Notes: a model not told the origin generated them from the sequence alone. DNA of 64,000 nucleotides from JAADFF01 sp013153035 (GCA_026184435.1 CP046447.1); one strand, 5' to 3'; positions 9,361-18,088 are shown, numbered from the stretch's first letter. Translations and numbers: made by a program.

Positions 9361-9907
9361 GTGTCTTTTCTCCTATACCTTGCACCTTTAGGAGGTCTTC
9401 ATATGTAGTAAACGGTCCATATTGCTCTCTATATTCAACAATCCGAGATGCTAATACAGGCCCAATACCTGGAACCTTCTCAAGCTCAGAAGCTGAGGAC
9501 ATATTAACATTGATAAGACCATCCTCACTTCCTGATGTTTTTACTACCCCCTCATACATCCTTGGTGGTATATATATCTTCATACCATCTACCAGTTTCA
9601 TAGCAAGATTAACGGCAATCATATCTGCCGATGCTGTAAAGCCTCCTGCAGCCTCAACCGCCTGTTGAAGCCTACTACCAGTAGGTAACGTATAAACACC
9701 GGGGTTTATAACCTCACCTACAACATAAACGGCTATCTGCCTATTAGAATGAGAAGATGTGTTGTTTCCCGAAGAGGTTAATGATGACAGAGCACACGAA
9801 ACAGATGCTTTTCTATATCCCATATGATAGCCAACAAAAAATAATAAGGTGGCCACAACAACCGTTATGGCCACCCACTTCATCCACACACTAATATAAT
9901 CTTTCAT
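9326..9907 (-). CDS. comEA: Competence DNA receptor ComEA
   Basis: 193 aa. One N-terminal membrane anchor (about 10-30) is followed by a SLBB domain (about 55-120, with AVYVVGEVINPGVY) and a C-terminal pair of helix-hairpin-helix motifs (about 135-193, INVNMSSASELEKVPGIGP and LLKVQGIGEKTLAKI). This is the Firmicutes ComEA plan: the anchored protein binds double-stranded DNA outside the membrane and hands it to ComEC. The gene starts ATG at 9907, directly after the leuS stop at 9909, so it may belong to the long transcript coming from rpsF. Confidence 0.93.
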   Translation of the reverse strand: MKDYISVWMKWVAITVVVATLLFFVGYHMGYRKASVSCALSSLTSSGNNTSSHSNRQIAVYVVGEVINPGVYTLPTGSRLQQAVEAAGGFTASADMIAVNLAMKLVDGMKIYIPPRMYEGVVKTSGSEDGLINVNMSSASELEKVPGIGPVLASRIVEYREQYGPFTTYEDLLKVQGIGEKTLAKIKPYIQVP

Positions 9908-9908
9908 C

Positions 9909-12383
9909 CTATTTCACAACAAAGTTCACCAGTTTACCCTTAACATATATCTCTTTGACGATTTGCTTACCATCCAAGAACTTTTTAACATTGGGAATCT
10001 CTTTGGCAAGCTTCAATATCTCATCCTTAGATATCTCCGCATCAACATCAAGCTTACCTCTGACCTTTCCGTTGACTTGGACAACAACTGTAATAGTATC
10101 TGCTTTGAGATACTTCTCATCATATTTGGGCCATGGAGACATATGTATAGAATATGGTTGTTTCATCCTCTCCCACAGTTCCTCCGTAATATGAGGAGCA
10201 AACGGTGCCATTACCTGTATAAATGTTTTAGCACCGAATACGGCAACCTCAGGTCTAACATCCTTATATATCTTCTGGAACAGGTTCATATATTCCATCA
10301 TTGCAGCAATAGCCGTGTTGAATCTGAAATTGTCTTTCATATCGTATTCAACTCTGTAGATAAGCCAATGTGTTTTGCGAATAAGTTCCTTTTCCTTATC
10401 GGTCCATGTGTCCTCCGGTGGAAGCTCCTTATCAAAGTCATCTACACTGTCTATAAGGTCGTTAATAGTATTCCATACCCTCTTAAGAAATCTGAATACA
10501 CCTTCAATGCCCTCTTCTTTCCAGTCAAAATCCCTTTCTGGGGGAGCGGCAAACAGGGTATACATACGGGTGGTATCGGCACCATACTTCTGCATCATCT
10601 CATCAGGATCGACAATATTACCCAAAGATTTAGACATCTTGGCACCGTCTTTCAGAACCATACCCTGGGTAAACAGATGCTGGAATGGTTCATCTACAGG
10701 GCTATATCCAATATCATAGAGGAACTTGTTGATAAATCTTGCATACAACAGGTGAAGCACTGCATGTTCGGCCCCACCAATATACTCATCAACGGGCATC
10801 CAGTATTTTACATCTTCTTCCTCAAAGGGTTTATCTTCACTGTGAGGACTGGGATATCTCAGATAGTACCAAGAAGAGTCAACAAATGTATCCATTGTAT
10901 CGGTCTCTCTTCTGGCAGGACCACCACATATAGGACATGTTGTCTCCACAAATTCCTTAGATGTAGCCAGTGGGGAAATAGCACCTTTCGGCTCAAAATC
11001 CACAACCTCGGGGAGCTTCACAGGAAGCTGATCCTCAGGAACAGGTACAATACCGCACTTTTCACAATAGACAACAGGAATAGGTGCTCCCCAATATCTC
11101 TGACGAGATATAAGCCAGTCTCTAATACGGTACATGTAGGAACGTTCACCAAATCCATGTTCTTCGGCATATTTTGTAAGGGCCTCTTTGGCCTCTTCTG
11201 ATTTCATACCGCTAAATGGACCACTATTGACAAGGATACCAGGCTCTGTGTAAGCCCCTTTATCAAAGTCCCACTCACCCTCTTCAGGAACAATAACAAC
11301 CTTTATAGGCAAGTTGTATTTCTTGGCAAAGTCGTAGTCCCTTTCATCGTGGGCTGGAACAGCCATAATAGCACCGGTACCATAGTCTACAAGAACATAG
11401 TTACCCACCCATATGGGAACTCTTTCACCATTGTAGGGGTTAATAGCATATTTACCAGTAAATATACCCTCTCTCTCAAGTGTAGTAGACATACGCTCGA
11501 TATCAGACATATTCATAACTTTTTCCTTAAAAGCCATAACTTCTTCCTCATATGGGGTACCCCTCACAAGTTTCTCTACAAGAGGATGCTCTGGAGCAAT
11601 AGCCATAAATGTCACGCCATAGATAGTATCAATACGGGTGGTAAAAATCTCAACATAGTCATCAAAGTCTTCCAATTTAAACCTCACCTTTGTACCCTTA
11701 CTCTTACCAATCCAGTTTTTCTGCTGAACAACAACCCTTTCAGGCCAATCGAGTTTATCAAGGTCTTCAAGAAGTCTATCGGCATAAGCAGTAATCTTAA
11801 AAAACCACTGTTCAATTTCCTTTTTCACAACAGGTGTACCACACCTATAACATTTACCATCAACAACCTGTTCATTGGCAAGCACTGTCTTACAGTTGGG
11901 ACACCAATTAACTTTAGCCTTTTTCTTGTATGCCAGTCCCTTCTCATATAGTTTTAGGAATATCCATTGGGTCCATTTATAGTATTCTGGGTCACATGTG
12001 GTGACTTCTCTATTCCAATCGTAAGAAATACCCATACGCTTAAGCTGTTTTCTCATGTTAGCAATATTGTCATAGGTCCATTTTTTAGGATGAATACCAT
12101 GCTTAATAGCGGCATTTTCAGCAGGCAACCCAAAGGCATCCCATCCCATAGGATGAAGAACATTATATCCCAGCCTCCAATAATAACGGGCAACAACATC
12201 ACCAAGTGTATAGTTCCTCACATGGCCCATGTGAAGCCTACCAGACGGATAAGGAAACATCTCAAGTACATACTTCTTAGGCTTTGATTCATCGCGCTCT
12301 ACCTCGTAGATATGGGTGTCTTCCCACTTTTGCTGCCACTTTTTCTCTATCTCTGTAAAGTTGTATTCATACTGTTTTGCCAC
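9909..12383 (-). CDS. leuS: Leucyl-tRNA synthetase
   Basis: 824 aa class I synthetase of the bacterial LeuS type. Seen are the HIGH-box variant in PYPSGRLHMGHVRNYT, the zinc-binding cysteines in WCPNCKTVLANEQVVDGKCYRCG, the CP1 editing domain (TTRIDTIYGVTF and ACC-like VPAHDERDYDFA) and the KMSKS loop in KMSKSLGNIVDP. GTG 12383 is chosen because it lies 6 nt after GGGAGGTG; an earlier in-frame GTG at 12392 is part of that site. It overlaps no other reading frame of interest and follows dnaB by 5 nt. Confidence 0.97.
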   Translation of the reverse strand: MAKQYEYNFTEIEKKWQQKWEDTHIYEVERDESKPKKYVLEMFPYPSGRLHMGHVRNYTLGDVVARYYWRLGYNVLHPMGWDAFGLPAENAAIKHGIHPKKWTYDNIANMRKQLKRMGISYDWNREVTTCDPEYYKWTQWIFLKLYEKGLAYKKKAKVNWCPNCKTVLANEQVVDGKCYRCGTPVVKKEIEQWFFKITAYADRLLEDLDKLDWPERVVVQQKNWIGKSKGTKVRFKLEDFDDYVEIFTTRIDTIYGVTFMAIAPEHPLVEKLVRGTPYEEEVMAFKEKVMNMSDIERMSTTLEREGIFTGKYAINPYNGERVPIWVGNYVLVDYGTGAIMAVPAHDERDYDFAKKYNLPIKVVIVPEEGEWDFDKGAYTEPGILVNSGPFSGMKSEEAKEALTKYAEEHGFGERSYMYRIRDWLISRQRYWGAPIPVVYCEKCGIVPVPEDQLPVKLPEVVDFEPKGAISPLATSKEFVETTCPICGGPARRETDTMDTFVDSSWYYLRYPSPHSEDKPFEEEDVKYWMPVDEYIGGAEHAVLHLLYARFINKFLYDIGYSPVDEPFQHLFTQGMVLKDGAKMSKSLGNIVDPDEMMQKYGADTTRMYTLFAAPPERDFDWKEEGIEGVFRFLKRVWNTINDLIDSVDDFDKELPPEDTWTDKEKELIRKTHWLIYRVEYDMKDNFRFNTAIAAMMEYMNLFQKIYKDVRPEVAVFGAKTFIQVMAPFAPHITEELWERMKQPYSIHMSPWPKYDEKYLKADTITVVVQVNGKVRGKLDVDAEISKDEILKLAKEIPNVKKFLDGKQIVKEIYVKGKLVNFVVK

Positions 12384-12388
12384 AATTG

Positions 12389-13777
12389 TCACCTCCCAGG
12401 TGTATGGGCTTCTACAGTGTAGAAGTGCATAGCGTTTCTATCAAATTTTAACTTAATTTCGCCAGTTCTACCATGCCTATTTTTCGCTATATCTAGAGAA
12501 ATATCAGACACATTACTATGTGCGATCTCTTCATCACGCTCATAATAATCCTCACGATACAGTAGAATAACGACATCGGCATCTTGCTCAATACTACCAG
12601 ATTCGCGAAGATCAGAAAGCATAGGTCTTTTATCTTGTCTCTTTTCTACCTCACGAGATAACTGGGAAACAACAATAACAGGTATATCCAGCTCACGGGC
12701 TAGTTGTTTGAGCTCCATTGTCATCTGACCTATCTCCTGTACACGGTTAGACCTATTTCCCCTTGTACCCTTGATAAGCTGAAGATAATCTACTACAACA
12801 AGTCCTAACTTCTTGTCATCGGGGAGTTTCGTATTAAGCTTTCGTGCACGGCTCTTAATATCAAACACTGTCAAAGCACTGGTATCATCTATATAAAATT
12901 CAAGCTTCTCCAGCTGAGATAATGCAATGCCAAGCCTTCTTGCTTCATCATCATTTCTAAAACCACGGCGCATAACAGCCATAGCATTAAAACCACCAAC
13001 ATTGGATATAGCCCTCGCAGCAATCTGCACTGCCGGCATTTCGAGTGAGAAAAAAAGCACTCCATAATGCCGTGCCACTGTTAGAGCTATATGAAGTGCA
13101 AGTGCAGTTTTACCAACAGATGGACGGGCAGCCACAATAATTAGGTCAGAGCGCCCCAATCCACCATTAAGAATATCATCTAGTTCGGGAATCTCTGTGG
13201 GAATAACAAGACTATGGGCATGATCGGCATTGTCAAATTGCTCAACATAAGAAACAAATTCATTGACAGCCTCCATAATATGAACAGCACTACCCAGTTC
13301 CCTGTCACCAAGATGCTCGAAGAGTTTCCTCTCTGCTTCATCTATGATTTTTTTCATTGTACGATCAGGCATGTTGTCATACTGCTTGGCTAACTCTATT
13401 AGAGAACGACCTGCCTCAGCAATACGGCGGAGCATAGCCTTCTCAACAACAATATCTAGGTATCCATCCCACAACATTGGCACATCGGCAAGAGTATACC
13501 TCACAGACATGTTAAGCAATACCTCTTCGATCTCCTGGGTATACTTTCCTTCTCGGGATAAGTATTCCTTTATACGAGGCAGAGATAAGCTTTGCTTGTT
13601 TTCGTGTATTTTCTTAAAAACACGAAATATCTCTCTGTGTATAGGTTCATAAAATGCGTCCTCATCAAGACGAGATACCAGCTCCTCCAGTCTCTGAGGA
13701 TCTGTAAGTGTAAGTGCAAGAATTGCCCACTCTGCCTCACTATCATGAGGAAGCCCTTGAACAGGCACATCAGCCAT
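12389..13777 (-). CDS. dnaB: Replicative DNA helicase DnaB
   Basis: 462 aa. The N-terminal domain (about 1-110) starts with the usual GLPHDSEAEWAIL. The C-terminal RecA-like ATPase has Walker A ARPSVGKTALALH, Walker B LVVVDYLQLI and the downstream SQLSREVEKR. It forms a ring hexamer that unwinds DNA at the fork. The order rpsF-ssb-rpsR-rplI-dnaB, linking single-strand binding protein and helicase with ribosomal proteins, is conserved in many bacteria. The gene follows rplI by 15 nt. Confidence 0.97.
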   Translation of the reverse strand: MADVPVQGLPHDSEAEWAILALTLTDPQRLEELVSRLDEDAFYEPIHREIFRVFKKIHENKQSLSLPRIKEYLSREGKYTQEIEEVLLNMSVRYTLADVPMLWDGYLDIVVEKAMLRRIAEAGRSLIELAKQYDNMPDRTMKKIIDEAERKLFEHLGDRELGSAVHIMEAVNEFVSYVEQFDNADHAHSLVIPTEIPELDDILNGGLGRSDLIIVAARPSVGKTALALHIALTVARHYGVLFFSLEMPAVQIAARAISNVGGFNAMAVMRRGFRNDDEARRLGIALSQLEKLEFYIDDTSALTVFDIKSRARKLNTKLPDDKKLGLVVVDYLQLIKGTRGNRSNRVQEIGQMTMELKQLARELDIPVIVVSQLSREVEKRQDKRPMLSDLRESGSIEQDADVVILLYREDYYERDEEIAHSNVSDISLDIAKNRHGRTGEIKLKFDRNAMHFYTVEAHTPGR

Positions 13778-13792
13778 ATAGATACACTCCCC

Positions 13793-14236
13793 TTATGCCT
13801 TAGTTGCCCTGACAACAATCTCTGCCGAAATATCCTTGAATATTTTAACCTTTACCGGAGTATCTCCCAACAGTTTGATAGGTCTTTTCAACTCTATCTG
13901 CTTTTTCTCAATGTCAAATCCTCTATTTTTTAGTTCAGAAGCAATGTCTTTACTGGTAATTGCAGAAAATAATTTTCCACTATCACCGGCTTCTCTTCTA
14001 ATTTCCAGAATCATGCCATCAAGCTTTTCTTTAATCTCAAGGGCAGCCTGTCTCTTCTTCTCTTCTTTAGCCTTCTTTGCCTTTTGTTTCTTCTCTACTT
14101 CCTTAATAATGCCCTCATTGGCAGGCACAGCCAATTTTCTTCGAAACAAGTAGTTAACAGCATAACCCTCAGATACATTTACAATTTGTCCTCTTGAACC
14201 CAGTCCTGCAACATCTTTGGTCAGTAATACCTTCAT
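13793..14236 (-). CDS. rplI: 50S ribosomal protein L9
   Basis: 147 aa. The N-terminal domain opens MKVLLTKDVAGLGSRGQIV with the VSEGYAVNYLFRRKLAV rRNA-binding loop. A long Lys/Ala-rich connecting helix (about 40-75) and the C-terminal domain follow. ATG 14236 matches the conserved L9 start, but no Shine-Dalgarno sits right before it. The GGGAGGG element lies upstream of a 10-bp hairpin (14246-14265), and a GTG at 14251 gives a five-residue longer protein. Which start is used cannot be settled by eye. Confidence 0.93.
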   Translation of the reverse strand: MKVLLTKDVAGLGSRGQIVNVSEGYAVNYLFRRKLAVPANEGIIKEVEKKQKAKKAKEEKKRQAALEIKEKLDGMILEIRREAGDSGKLFSAITSKDIASELKNRGFDIEKKQIELKRPIKLLGDTPVKVKIFKDISAEIVVRATKA

Positions 14237-14245
14237 AAGCAAAGA

Positions 14246-14265
14246 GGACACCCATATGGGTGCCC
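14246..14265 (-). promoter_or_regulatory. Hairpin between Shine-Dalgarno and rplI start
   Basis: The RNA would read GGGCACCCAUAUGGGUGUCC, a near-perfect palindrome with one G-U pair. GGGAGG lies immediately 5' and the L9 ATG 9 nt 3'. If folded, it would bring the ribosome binding site close to the start; no run of U follows, so it is not a terminator. Confidence 0.55.
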
Positions 14266-14310
14266 TCCCTCACCTCCCTATATCAGTTTTTTTGTTTTTA
14301 TTTTACACTA

Positions 14311-14538
14311 TTACACAATGAGGTATGGCAGAAGAGCCATCTCTCTGGCACGCTTAATAGCGCGAGAAAGACTCCTCTGATGGAAAGCACAAACACCAGT
14401 TACTCTTCTGGGAATGATCTTACCTCTATCGTTTAGATACTTCTTCAGTCTACCCACATCCTTATAATCTATCTCTCTTATACCCTCCATGCAGAATGGG
14501 CATGTTTTCATCTTTCTTCTTTTTCTTCTATATGCCAT
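14311..14538 (-). CDS. rpsR: 30S ribosomal protein S18
   Basis: 75 aa, basic, the normal size. The N-terminus contains KTCPFCMEG, a CxxC pair that with a further Cys/His (GVCAFHQRSL) suggests the zinc-binding form of S18. The conserved core reads DVGRLKKYLNDRGKIIPRR and ends in REMALLPYL. S18 pairs with S6 on the platform of the small subunit, and its gene lies in the usual place after ssb. The ATG follows AAGGAGGG by 6 nt. Confidence 0.97.
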   Translation of the reverse strand: MAYRRKRRKMKTCPFCMEGIREIDYKDVGRLKKYLNDRGKIIPRRVTGVCAFHQRSLSRAIKRAREMALLPYLIV

Positions 14539-14558
14539 ATAAATCCCTCCTTTCTTTC

Positions 14559-15101
14559 TTATGGAAGAACATCTGGATCAAACGAGTCATCGTCAAATGA
14601 ATCATCGGGAAAATCTGGAATATCATCATCAAATGAATCAACCTCTTTGCGAGGTGATACTGACTCCTCAAATGAATCCAGAGCATCGATGTCCTTATCT
14701 ATATCACCAAGCTCTTTGATGATATCTTCTTCCTCTTCTATCACTTCTGGTCTAGCAGCATTACCAGATGTTGAAAGAATCTGAACACTATCGGCTGCTA
14801 CTTCTATACTCTTACGGCGTATACCACTACGGTCTTCATAGGAATCCACCCTCAGCTCACCAACAACAGACACGAGTGTTCCTTTTTGGAATACCCCACT
14901 GGCAATGAGCTTTTCAAGACCGTCAGCCCTTCCTCCCCATACAGCAATGGGAATAAAATAGGCATCTACATCGTCATTTTGCCTCTTAAAAGATTTTTTC
15001 ACAGCAATACGAAAAGTCAATTTCTTGGTAGTACCCACATATCTGATATCGGGCTGACTGGCTACCCTACCAACAAGAACCACTGTGTTGTTGGCATTCA
15101 T
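14559..15101 (-). CDS. ssb: Single-stranded DNA-binding protein
   Basis: 180 aa. An N-terminal OB fold (about 1-110) opens MNANNTVVLVGRVASQPDIR and has the usual LVSVVGELRVDSY strand. A low-complexity acidic tail rich in Asp/Ser/Phe follows. The tail does not end in the classic DDDIPF peptide; it contains DDDIPDFPDD internally and stops at DPDVLP, so partner-docking may differ. The gene lies between rpsF and rpsR and is cotranscribed with them. Confidence 0.95.
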   Translation of the reverse strand: MNANNTVVLVGRVASQPDIRYVGTTKKLTFRIAVKKSFKRQNDDVDAYFIPIAVWGGRADGLEKLIASGVFQKGTLVSVVGELRVDSYEDRSGIRRKSIEVAADSVQILSTSGNAARPEVIEEEEDIIKELGDIDKDIDALDSFEESVSPRKEVDSFDDDIPDFPDDSFDDDSFDPDVLP

Positions 15102-15112
15102 AACGCTCCACC

Positions 15113-15466
15113 TTACTCCGCAGACTCTTCTGTAGTCTCAGCAGAAGGAACAAGCTTATCTTTATACTTCTTTTCCAGTTTCTCTTTTCTCAGAAGCATA
15201 AAGCGGAGAATATCCTCATTAATCTTAAGAAGATGTTTGAACTCCTCAAGGTTTTCTGGTGGAAGTGCAAACAGAAAAACAGTGTAATAGCCCTCTTTAA
15301 ATTTCTCCACTGGATAAGCAAGCTTACGCTTACCCCACTCATCAACTGGCTCAACAAGTTCTCCACCAAACTCTTTAATTCTCTCAAGTACCCAATCGTT
15401 AATCTCTTTGTACCTACCCTCTTCTACGGGCTTGACCAAAATCATAAGCTCATAAATACGTCTCAC
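15113..15466 (-). CDS. rpsF: 30S ribosomal protein S6
   Basis: 117 aa. It starts RRIYELMILVKPVEEGRYKE and has the conserved central WGKRKLAYPVEKFKEGYYTVF segment. S6 binds S18 on the 30S platform. A short Glu/Ser/Thr tail extends past the fold. The start is GTG 15466 after GGGAGG. This is the first protein gene of the rpsF-ssb-rpsR-rplI-dnaB run, and it lies just downstream of three tRNA genes transcribed in the same direction. Confidence 0.96.
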   Translation of the reverse strand: MRRIYELMILVKPVEEGRYKEINDWVLERIKEFGGELVEPVDEWGKRKLAYPVEKFKEGYYTVFLFALPPENLEEFKHLLKINEDILRFMLLRKEKLEKKYKDKLVPSAETTEESAE

Positions 15467-15531
15467 TCAACATACCTCCCTTCGGACGAGTTTTTTTCTT
15501 CCTCGGCTTCGCCCTGCGGCGAAGCAGGGAA

Positions 15532-15606
15532 TGGTGGAGATGACGGGAGTCGAACCCGCGACCTCCTGCTTGCGAAGCAGGCGCTCTCCCACTGAGCTAC
15601 ATCCCC
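15532..15606 (-). tRNA. tRNA-Ala (CGC)
   Basis: Cloverleaf folds with acceptor GGGGATG/CATCTCC, which contains the G3-U70 pair that identifies alanine tRNA. Anticodon loop TTCGCAA gives CGC (reads GCG). The 3' CCA is encoded. It is the last of three tRNAs in the transcript. Confidence 0.95.
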
Positions 15607-15620
15607 ACACCATAACAAAA

Positions 15621-15697
15621 TGGAGGCGGCGGCGGGATTCGAACCCGCGAATAAGGGATTTGCAGTCCCCCGCCTTTGTCCACTTGGCTACGCCGCC
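15621..15697 (-). tRNA. tRNA-Cys (GCA)
   Basis: Acceptor GGCGGCG/CGCCGCC with discriminator U and encoded CCA. Anticodon loop CTGCAAA gives GCA. T arm GGGTTCGAATCC is intact. Confidence 0.95.
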
Positions 15698-15714
15698 TCA
15701 CTAAACCTTGCCCA

Positions 15715-15789
15715 TGGAGCGGGTGACGGGATTCGAACCCGCGGCCCTCAGCTTGGGAAGCTGATGCTCTACCCCTGAGCTACACCCGC
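15715..15789 (-). tRNA. tRNA-Gly (CCC)
   Basis: Acceptor GCGGGTG/CACCCGC with discriminator U and encoded CCA. Anticodon loop TTCCCAA gives CCC (reads GGG). It is the first tRNA after the promoter at 15830-15858. Confidence 0.95.
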
Positions 15790-15829
15790 TCCATACCATG
15801 TTTCAGTATAAATAACATACTGCTTTAAT

Positions 15830-15858
15830 AGGATACCACAGAGATATATTGTTGTCAA
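15830..15858 (-). promoter_or_regulatory. Promoter of the tRNA-Gly-Cys-Ala operon
   Basis: A perfect -35 TTGACA and a -10 TATCCT are separated by 17 bp. They lie about 40 bp upstream of tRNA-Gly. Transcription may continue into rpsF and the genes after it, as no strong terminator was seen after tRNA-Ala. Confidence 0.8.
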
Positions 15859-15859
15859 C

Positions 15860-15877
15860 GGGAGGGTTTTCCCTCTA
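15860..15877 (-). other. Small hairpin after the K+ channel gene
   Basis: GAGGG-AAAA-CCCTC directly follows the channel stop codon. There is no U run after it, so termination would be weak or factor-dependent. It sits just upstream of the tRNA promoter. Confidence 0.35.
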
Positions 15878-16621
15878 CTGGGAAACTAAATCTTCCTCAT
15901 TTTTCTTTCGAAGTTCTTCTATAAAACCAGATGCGAGAATACCAGCAGGTAAACCGAAGAGACCAATACCCAATATAGCCAAAATAGAACCAACAATCTT
16001 ACCCAATGCCGTCTGCGGATAAACATCTCCATAACCTACAGTAGAAAGTGTTACTATCCCCCACCACATAGCTTCAGGAATACTATGAAAAGTTTCCGGT
16101 TCTATGTAATACATGAGACTGGCAACGATGATAAGGAGTATACCTATAGCAATCATTGATGAAACAAGCTCATCCATAGTTTTCTTAAGTACCCTTACAA
16201 TAAGAGACATAGCCCTAAAATATCTTTCAAGTTTTAAGATACGCAATATACGAAAAATTCGCAGAATCCTCAAAATACGCAAATCGACAGACAAAAGGGG
16301 TAAATAAAACGGAAGAATAGAAAGCAGATCAACAATAACAAGAGGTTTTAAAGCATACCTTATACGGCCCCATATGTGGTGAGAGTAATCTGGATGCACA
16401 GTACACGACCACAAACGGAGGATATATTCCGCAGTAAAAACAAAAACAGAAAATGTCTCAAATGAGTCAAAGAACATACGATAGCTATAGTAAATGGAAT
16501 CAACAGTACTAATAATAACAGCTATAACATTTGTAATAATAAGAACGGCAAAGAACTTATCTACCGGCTCGTCAGTACTTATTTCTAAGTAGTAAAATAT
16601 TTTCTCTTTGCTCACAACCAT
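15875..16621 (-). CDS. Voltage-gated-type potassium channel
   Basis: 248 aa from ATG 16621 (GTG 16615 is an alternative, closer to good spacing from GGGTGGTG). Six membrane segments are evident. S4 is arginine-rich with repeats every third residue (RILRILRIFRILRILK), the mark of a voltage sensor. The pore loop carries the K+ selectivity filter in TLSTVGYGDVYP. The N-terminal tail and C-terminal tail are short and no RCK or cyclic-nucleotide domain is present. It resembles KvAP and other prokaryotic Kv channels. The gene is a single unit between tRNA genes. Confidence 0.9.
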   Translation of the reverse strand: MVVSKEKIFYYLEISTDEPVDKFFAVLIITNVIAVIISTVDSIYYSYRMFFDSFETFSVFVFTAEYILRLWSCTVHPDYSHHIWGRIRYALKPLVIVDLLSILPFYLPLLSVDLRILRILRIFRILRILKLERYFRAMSLIVRVLKKTMDELVSSMIAIGILLIIVASLMYYIEPETFHSIPEAMWWGIVTLSTVGYGDVYPQTALGKIVGSILAILGIGLFGLPAGILASGFIEELRKKNEEDLVSQ

Positions 16622-16681
16622 CACCACCCAACCGGAAATGGAACATGAGCAAGCAAAGTTTAAGAGGTTCAAAAATAAAAG

Positions 16682-16758
16682 TGGCGGGGACGACGGGATT
16701 TGAACCCGCGATCTCCGGCTTGACAGGCCGGCGTGTTAGGCCCCTACACCACGTCCCC
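16682..16758 (-). tRNA. tRNA-Asp (GTC)
   Basis: Acceptor GGGGACG/CGTCCCC, discriminator G, encoded CCA. Anticodon loop CTGTCAA gives GTC. A TATAAT at about 16774-16779 (minus strand) upstream, just after rnpB, could be its own promoter, but the -35 region is poor. Confidence 0.95.
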
Positions 16759-16792
16759 ACCTATATATCGCACATATATTATACACAAAAAA

Positions 16793-17155
16793 GGTCCCAG
16801 TGAGAAGTAAGCCGGGTTCTGTACCTTCCCATAGGGAAGGTGGTGCTCATGTATCTGGGCTATCCTTTACAGGATAGCTCATGCAGCCTACCCGGGGGCA
16901 TTGGTCGGGCCAACCTGCCCCCATATTTGGCCTTGCTCCGGACAGGGTTTACCATGCCTTCTTCCTCGCGGAAGAAGCGGTGGGCTCTTACCCCACCTTT
17001 TCACCCTTACCCCACCACAAGGGTGAGGCGGTATATTTTCTGTGGCACTTTCCCTCGGCTCGCGCCGGCCGGGTGTTACCCGGTGTCCTGCCCTGTGGAG
17101 CCCGGACTTTCCTCAGCAGGTTATACCTGCTGCGAGCACCTTTCTCACTGGGACC
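16793..17155 (-). ncRNA. rnpB: RNase P RNA, bacterial type A
   Basis: About 363 nt. The outer stem P1 is a 14-bp pairing of 17142-17155 with 16793-16806. Hallmark conserved blocks are present: GAGGAAAGTCCGGGCTCC and AGGGCAG near the 5' end, GGGAAAGTGCCACAGAAA in the middle, and CAGAACCCGGCTTA near the 3' end. It is the catalytic RNA that removes 5' leaders from tRNA precursors. P1 is followed by TTTTTT, which would serve as an intrinsic terminator. High G+C compared with its neighbours is normal for a structural RNA in a thermophile. Confidence 0.96.
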
Positions 17156-17168
17156 TCTTATATATACC

Positions 17169-17516
17169 TTACTCAGACTGTTTATATTCAGCCAGCCTAA
17201 GCATCTTATCCCAAAACTCTTCAAGTTTATAGTACTCTCTTGCCTCCGGAGTAAAGATGTGTACAATAATAGGTCCTATATCTATAAGCTTCCAAGATGT
17301 GGGGTCTCCCTCAGAGTGATATTCAATGTCCCTAACATCAAGCCAATCTTCAAGTTCAGAGATTAATGCATCGGCATGTATAGGAGAATTAGCGCTGCAG
17401 ACAACAAAGTAATCGGCAATATTAGTAGCCGGTGCTACATGCATGATATTAATATCCTCTGCCTTCTTGTCATCAAGAACTTTGACAACATTGTCAAGAA
17501 GCTCCTTTAGTTCCAA
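17169..17516 (-). CDS. rsfS: Ribosome silencing factor RsfS (Iojap/YbeB)
   Basis: 115 aa. Family pattern is clear: LKELLDNVVKVLDDKKAEDI, then NIADYFVVCSANSPIHADAL and a C-terminal GDPTSWKLIDIGPIIVHIF. RsfS binds L14 on the 50S subunit and blocks subunit joining when nutrients are short. TTG 17516 is preferred, 6 nt after GGAGGTG; GTG 17525 overlaps that site. It follows nadD, the usual order obg-nadD-rsfS. Confidence 0.94.
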   Translation of the reverse strand: MELKELLDNVVKVLDDKKAEDINIMHVAPATNIADYFVVCSANSPIHADALISELEDWLDVRDIEYHSEGDPTSWKLIDIGPIIVHIFTPEAREYYKLEEFWDKMLRLAEYKQSE

Positions 17517-17521
17517 AACAT

Positions 17522-18088
17522 TCACCTCCTGTATAAGTTATGTTTATGTATATAGTCTATAACAGTATCGGGCAAAAGCCCCTTTAATGGAAGTCCCATT
17601 AGTAACTTTCTTCTAATATCGGTAGAAGATATTCCAATATAACATGGCATCGTTATAGTAAATGCCTTTACAATAGACAGAAGGTCTCTTCTAATAGGCA
17701 CACAGAGTCTCGGAACAATCATAAAGCGCATATCCCTAACAATGTCATCAAAGTGATACCATGACAGAATAGTGTTAAAGCTATCGCTACCCAGAAGGTA
17801 CCAATCCCTATCAGTGGCGTGGCGGTGCCATGTATTAATAGCATACCGTTCGTCTCTCTCCCAATCGGCCACAGAAAATCCTTCTATACCTTCAATAGCA
17901 AGCTTTACCATTTCAAATCGGTGACTGTAGGAAACTTCAACAGACTTATGTGGGGGATCAGCCGTTGGAACAAAAACCACCTCATCGACAAGACCTGTAG
18001 ATAGGGCTATATATGCCATTTCAATATGCCCCATATGAATAGGATCAAATCTACCTCCCAATATAGCCCTGCGTTTAGAAGAGGTCAA
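17522..18088 (-). CDS. nadD: Nicotinate-nucleotide adenylyltransferase
   Basis: 188 aa. The nucleotidyltransferase motif GGRFDPIHMGH is near the N-terminus and ISSTDIRRKL (SxTxxR) near the C-terminus. Both are the ATP-binding marks of NadD, which makes deamido-NAD. The start is inferred as TTG 18088, about 8 nt after GGAGGG; an upstream GTG at 18130 has no good site. The 5' end overlaps obg by 14 nt. Confidence 0.94.
   Translation of the reverse strand: MTSSKRRAILGGRFDPIHMGHIEMAYIALSTGLVDEVVFVPTADPPHKSVEVSYSHRFEMVKLAIEGIEGFSVADWERDERYAINTWHRHATDRDWYLLGSDSFNTILSWYHFDDIVRDMRFMIVPRLCVPIRRDLLSIVKAFTITMPCYIGISSTDIRRKLLMGLPLKGLLPDTVIDYIHKHNLYRR

Noticed and set aside
9963..11201. 412-codon open frame opposite leuS
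   Set aside because: It mirrors leuS, has no ribosome binding site and encodes a Cys/His/Ile-rich, low-plausibility product. Other long frames opposite secA, lepA and prfB were rejected for the same reason.
16840..17366. Open frames on both strands over 16840-17366
   Set aside because: They lie over the RNase P RNA, whose conserved blocks and P1 pairing are clear.
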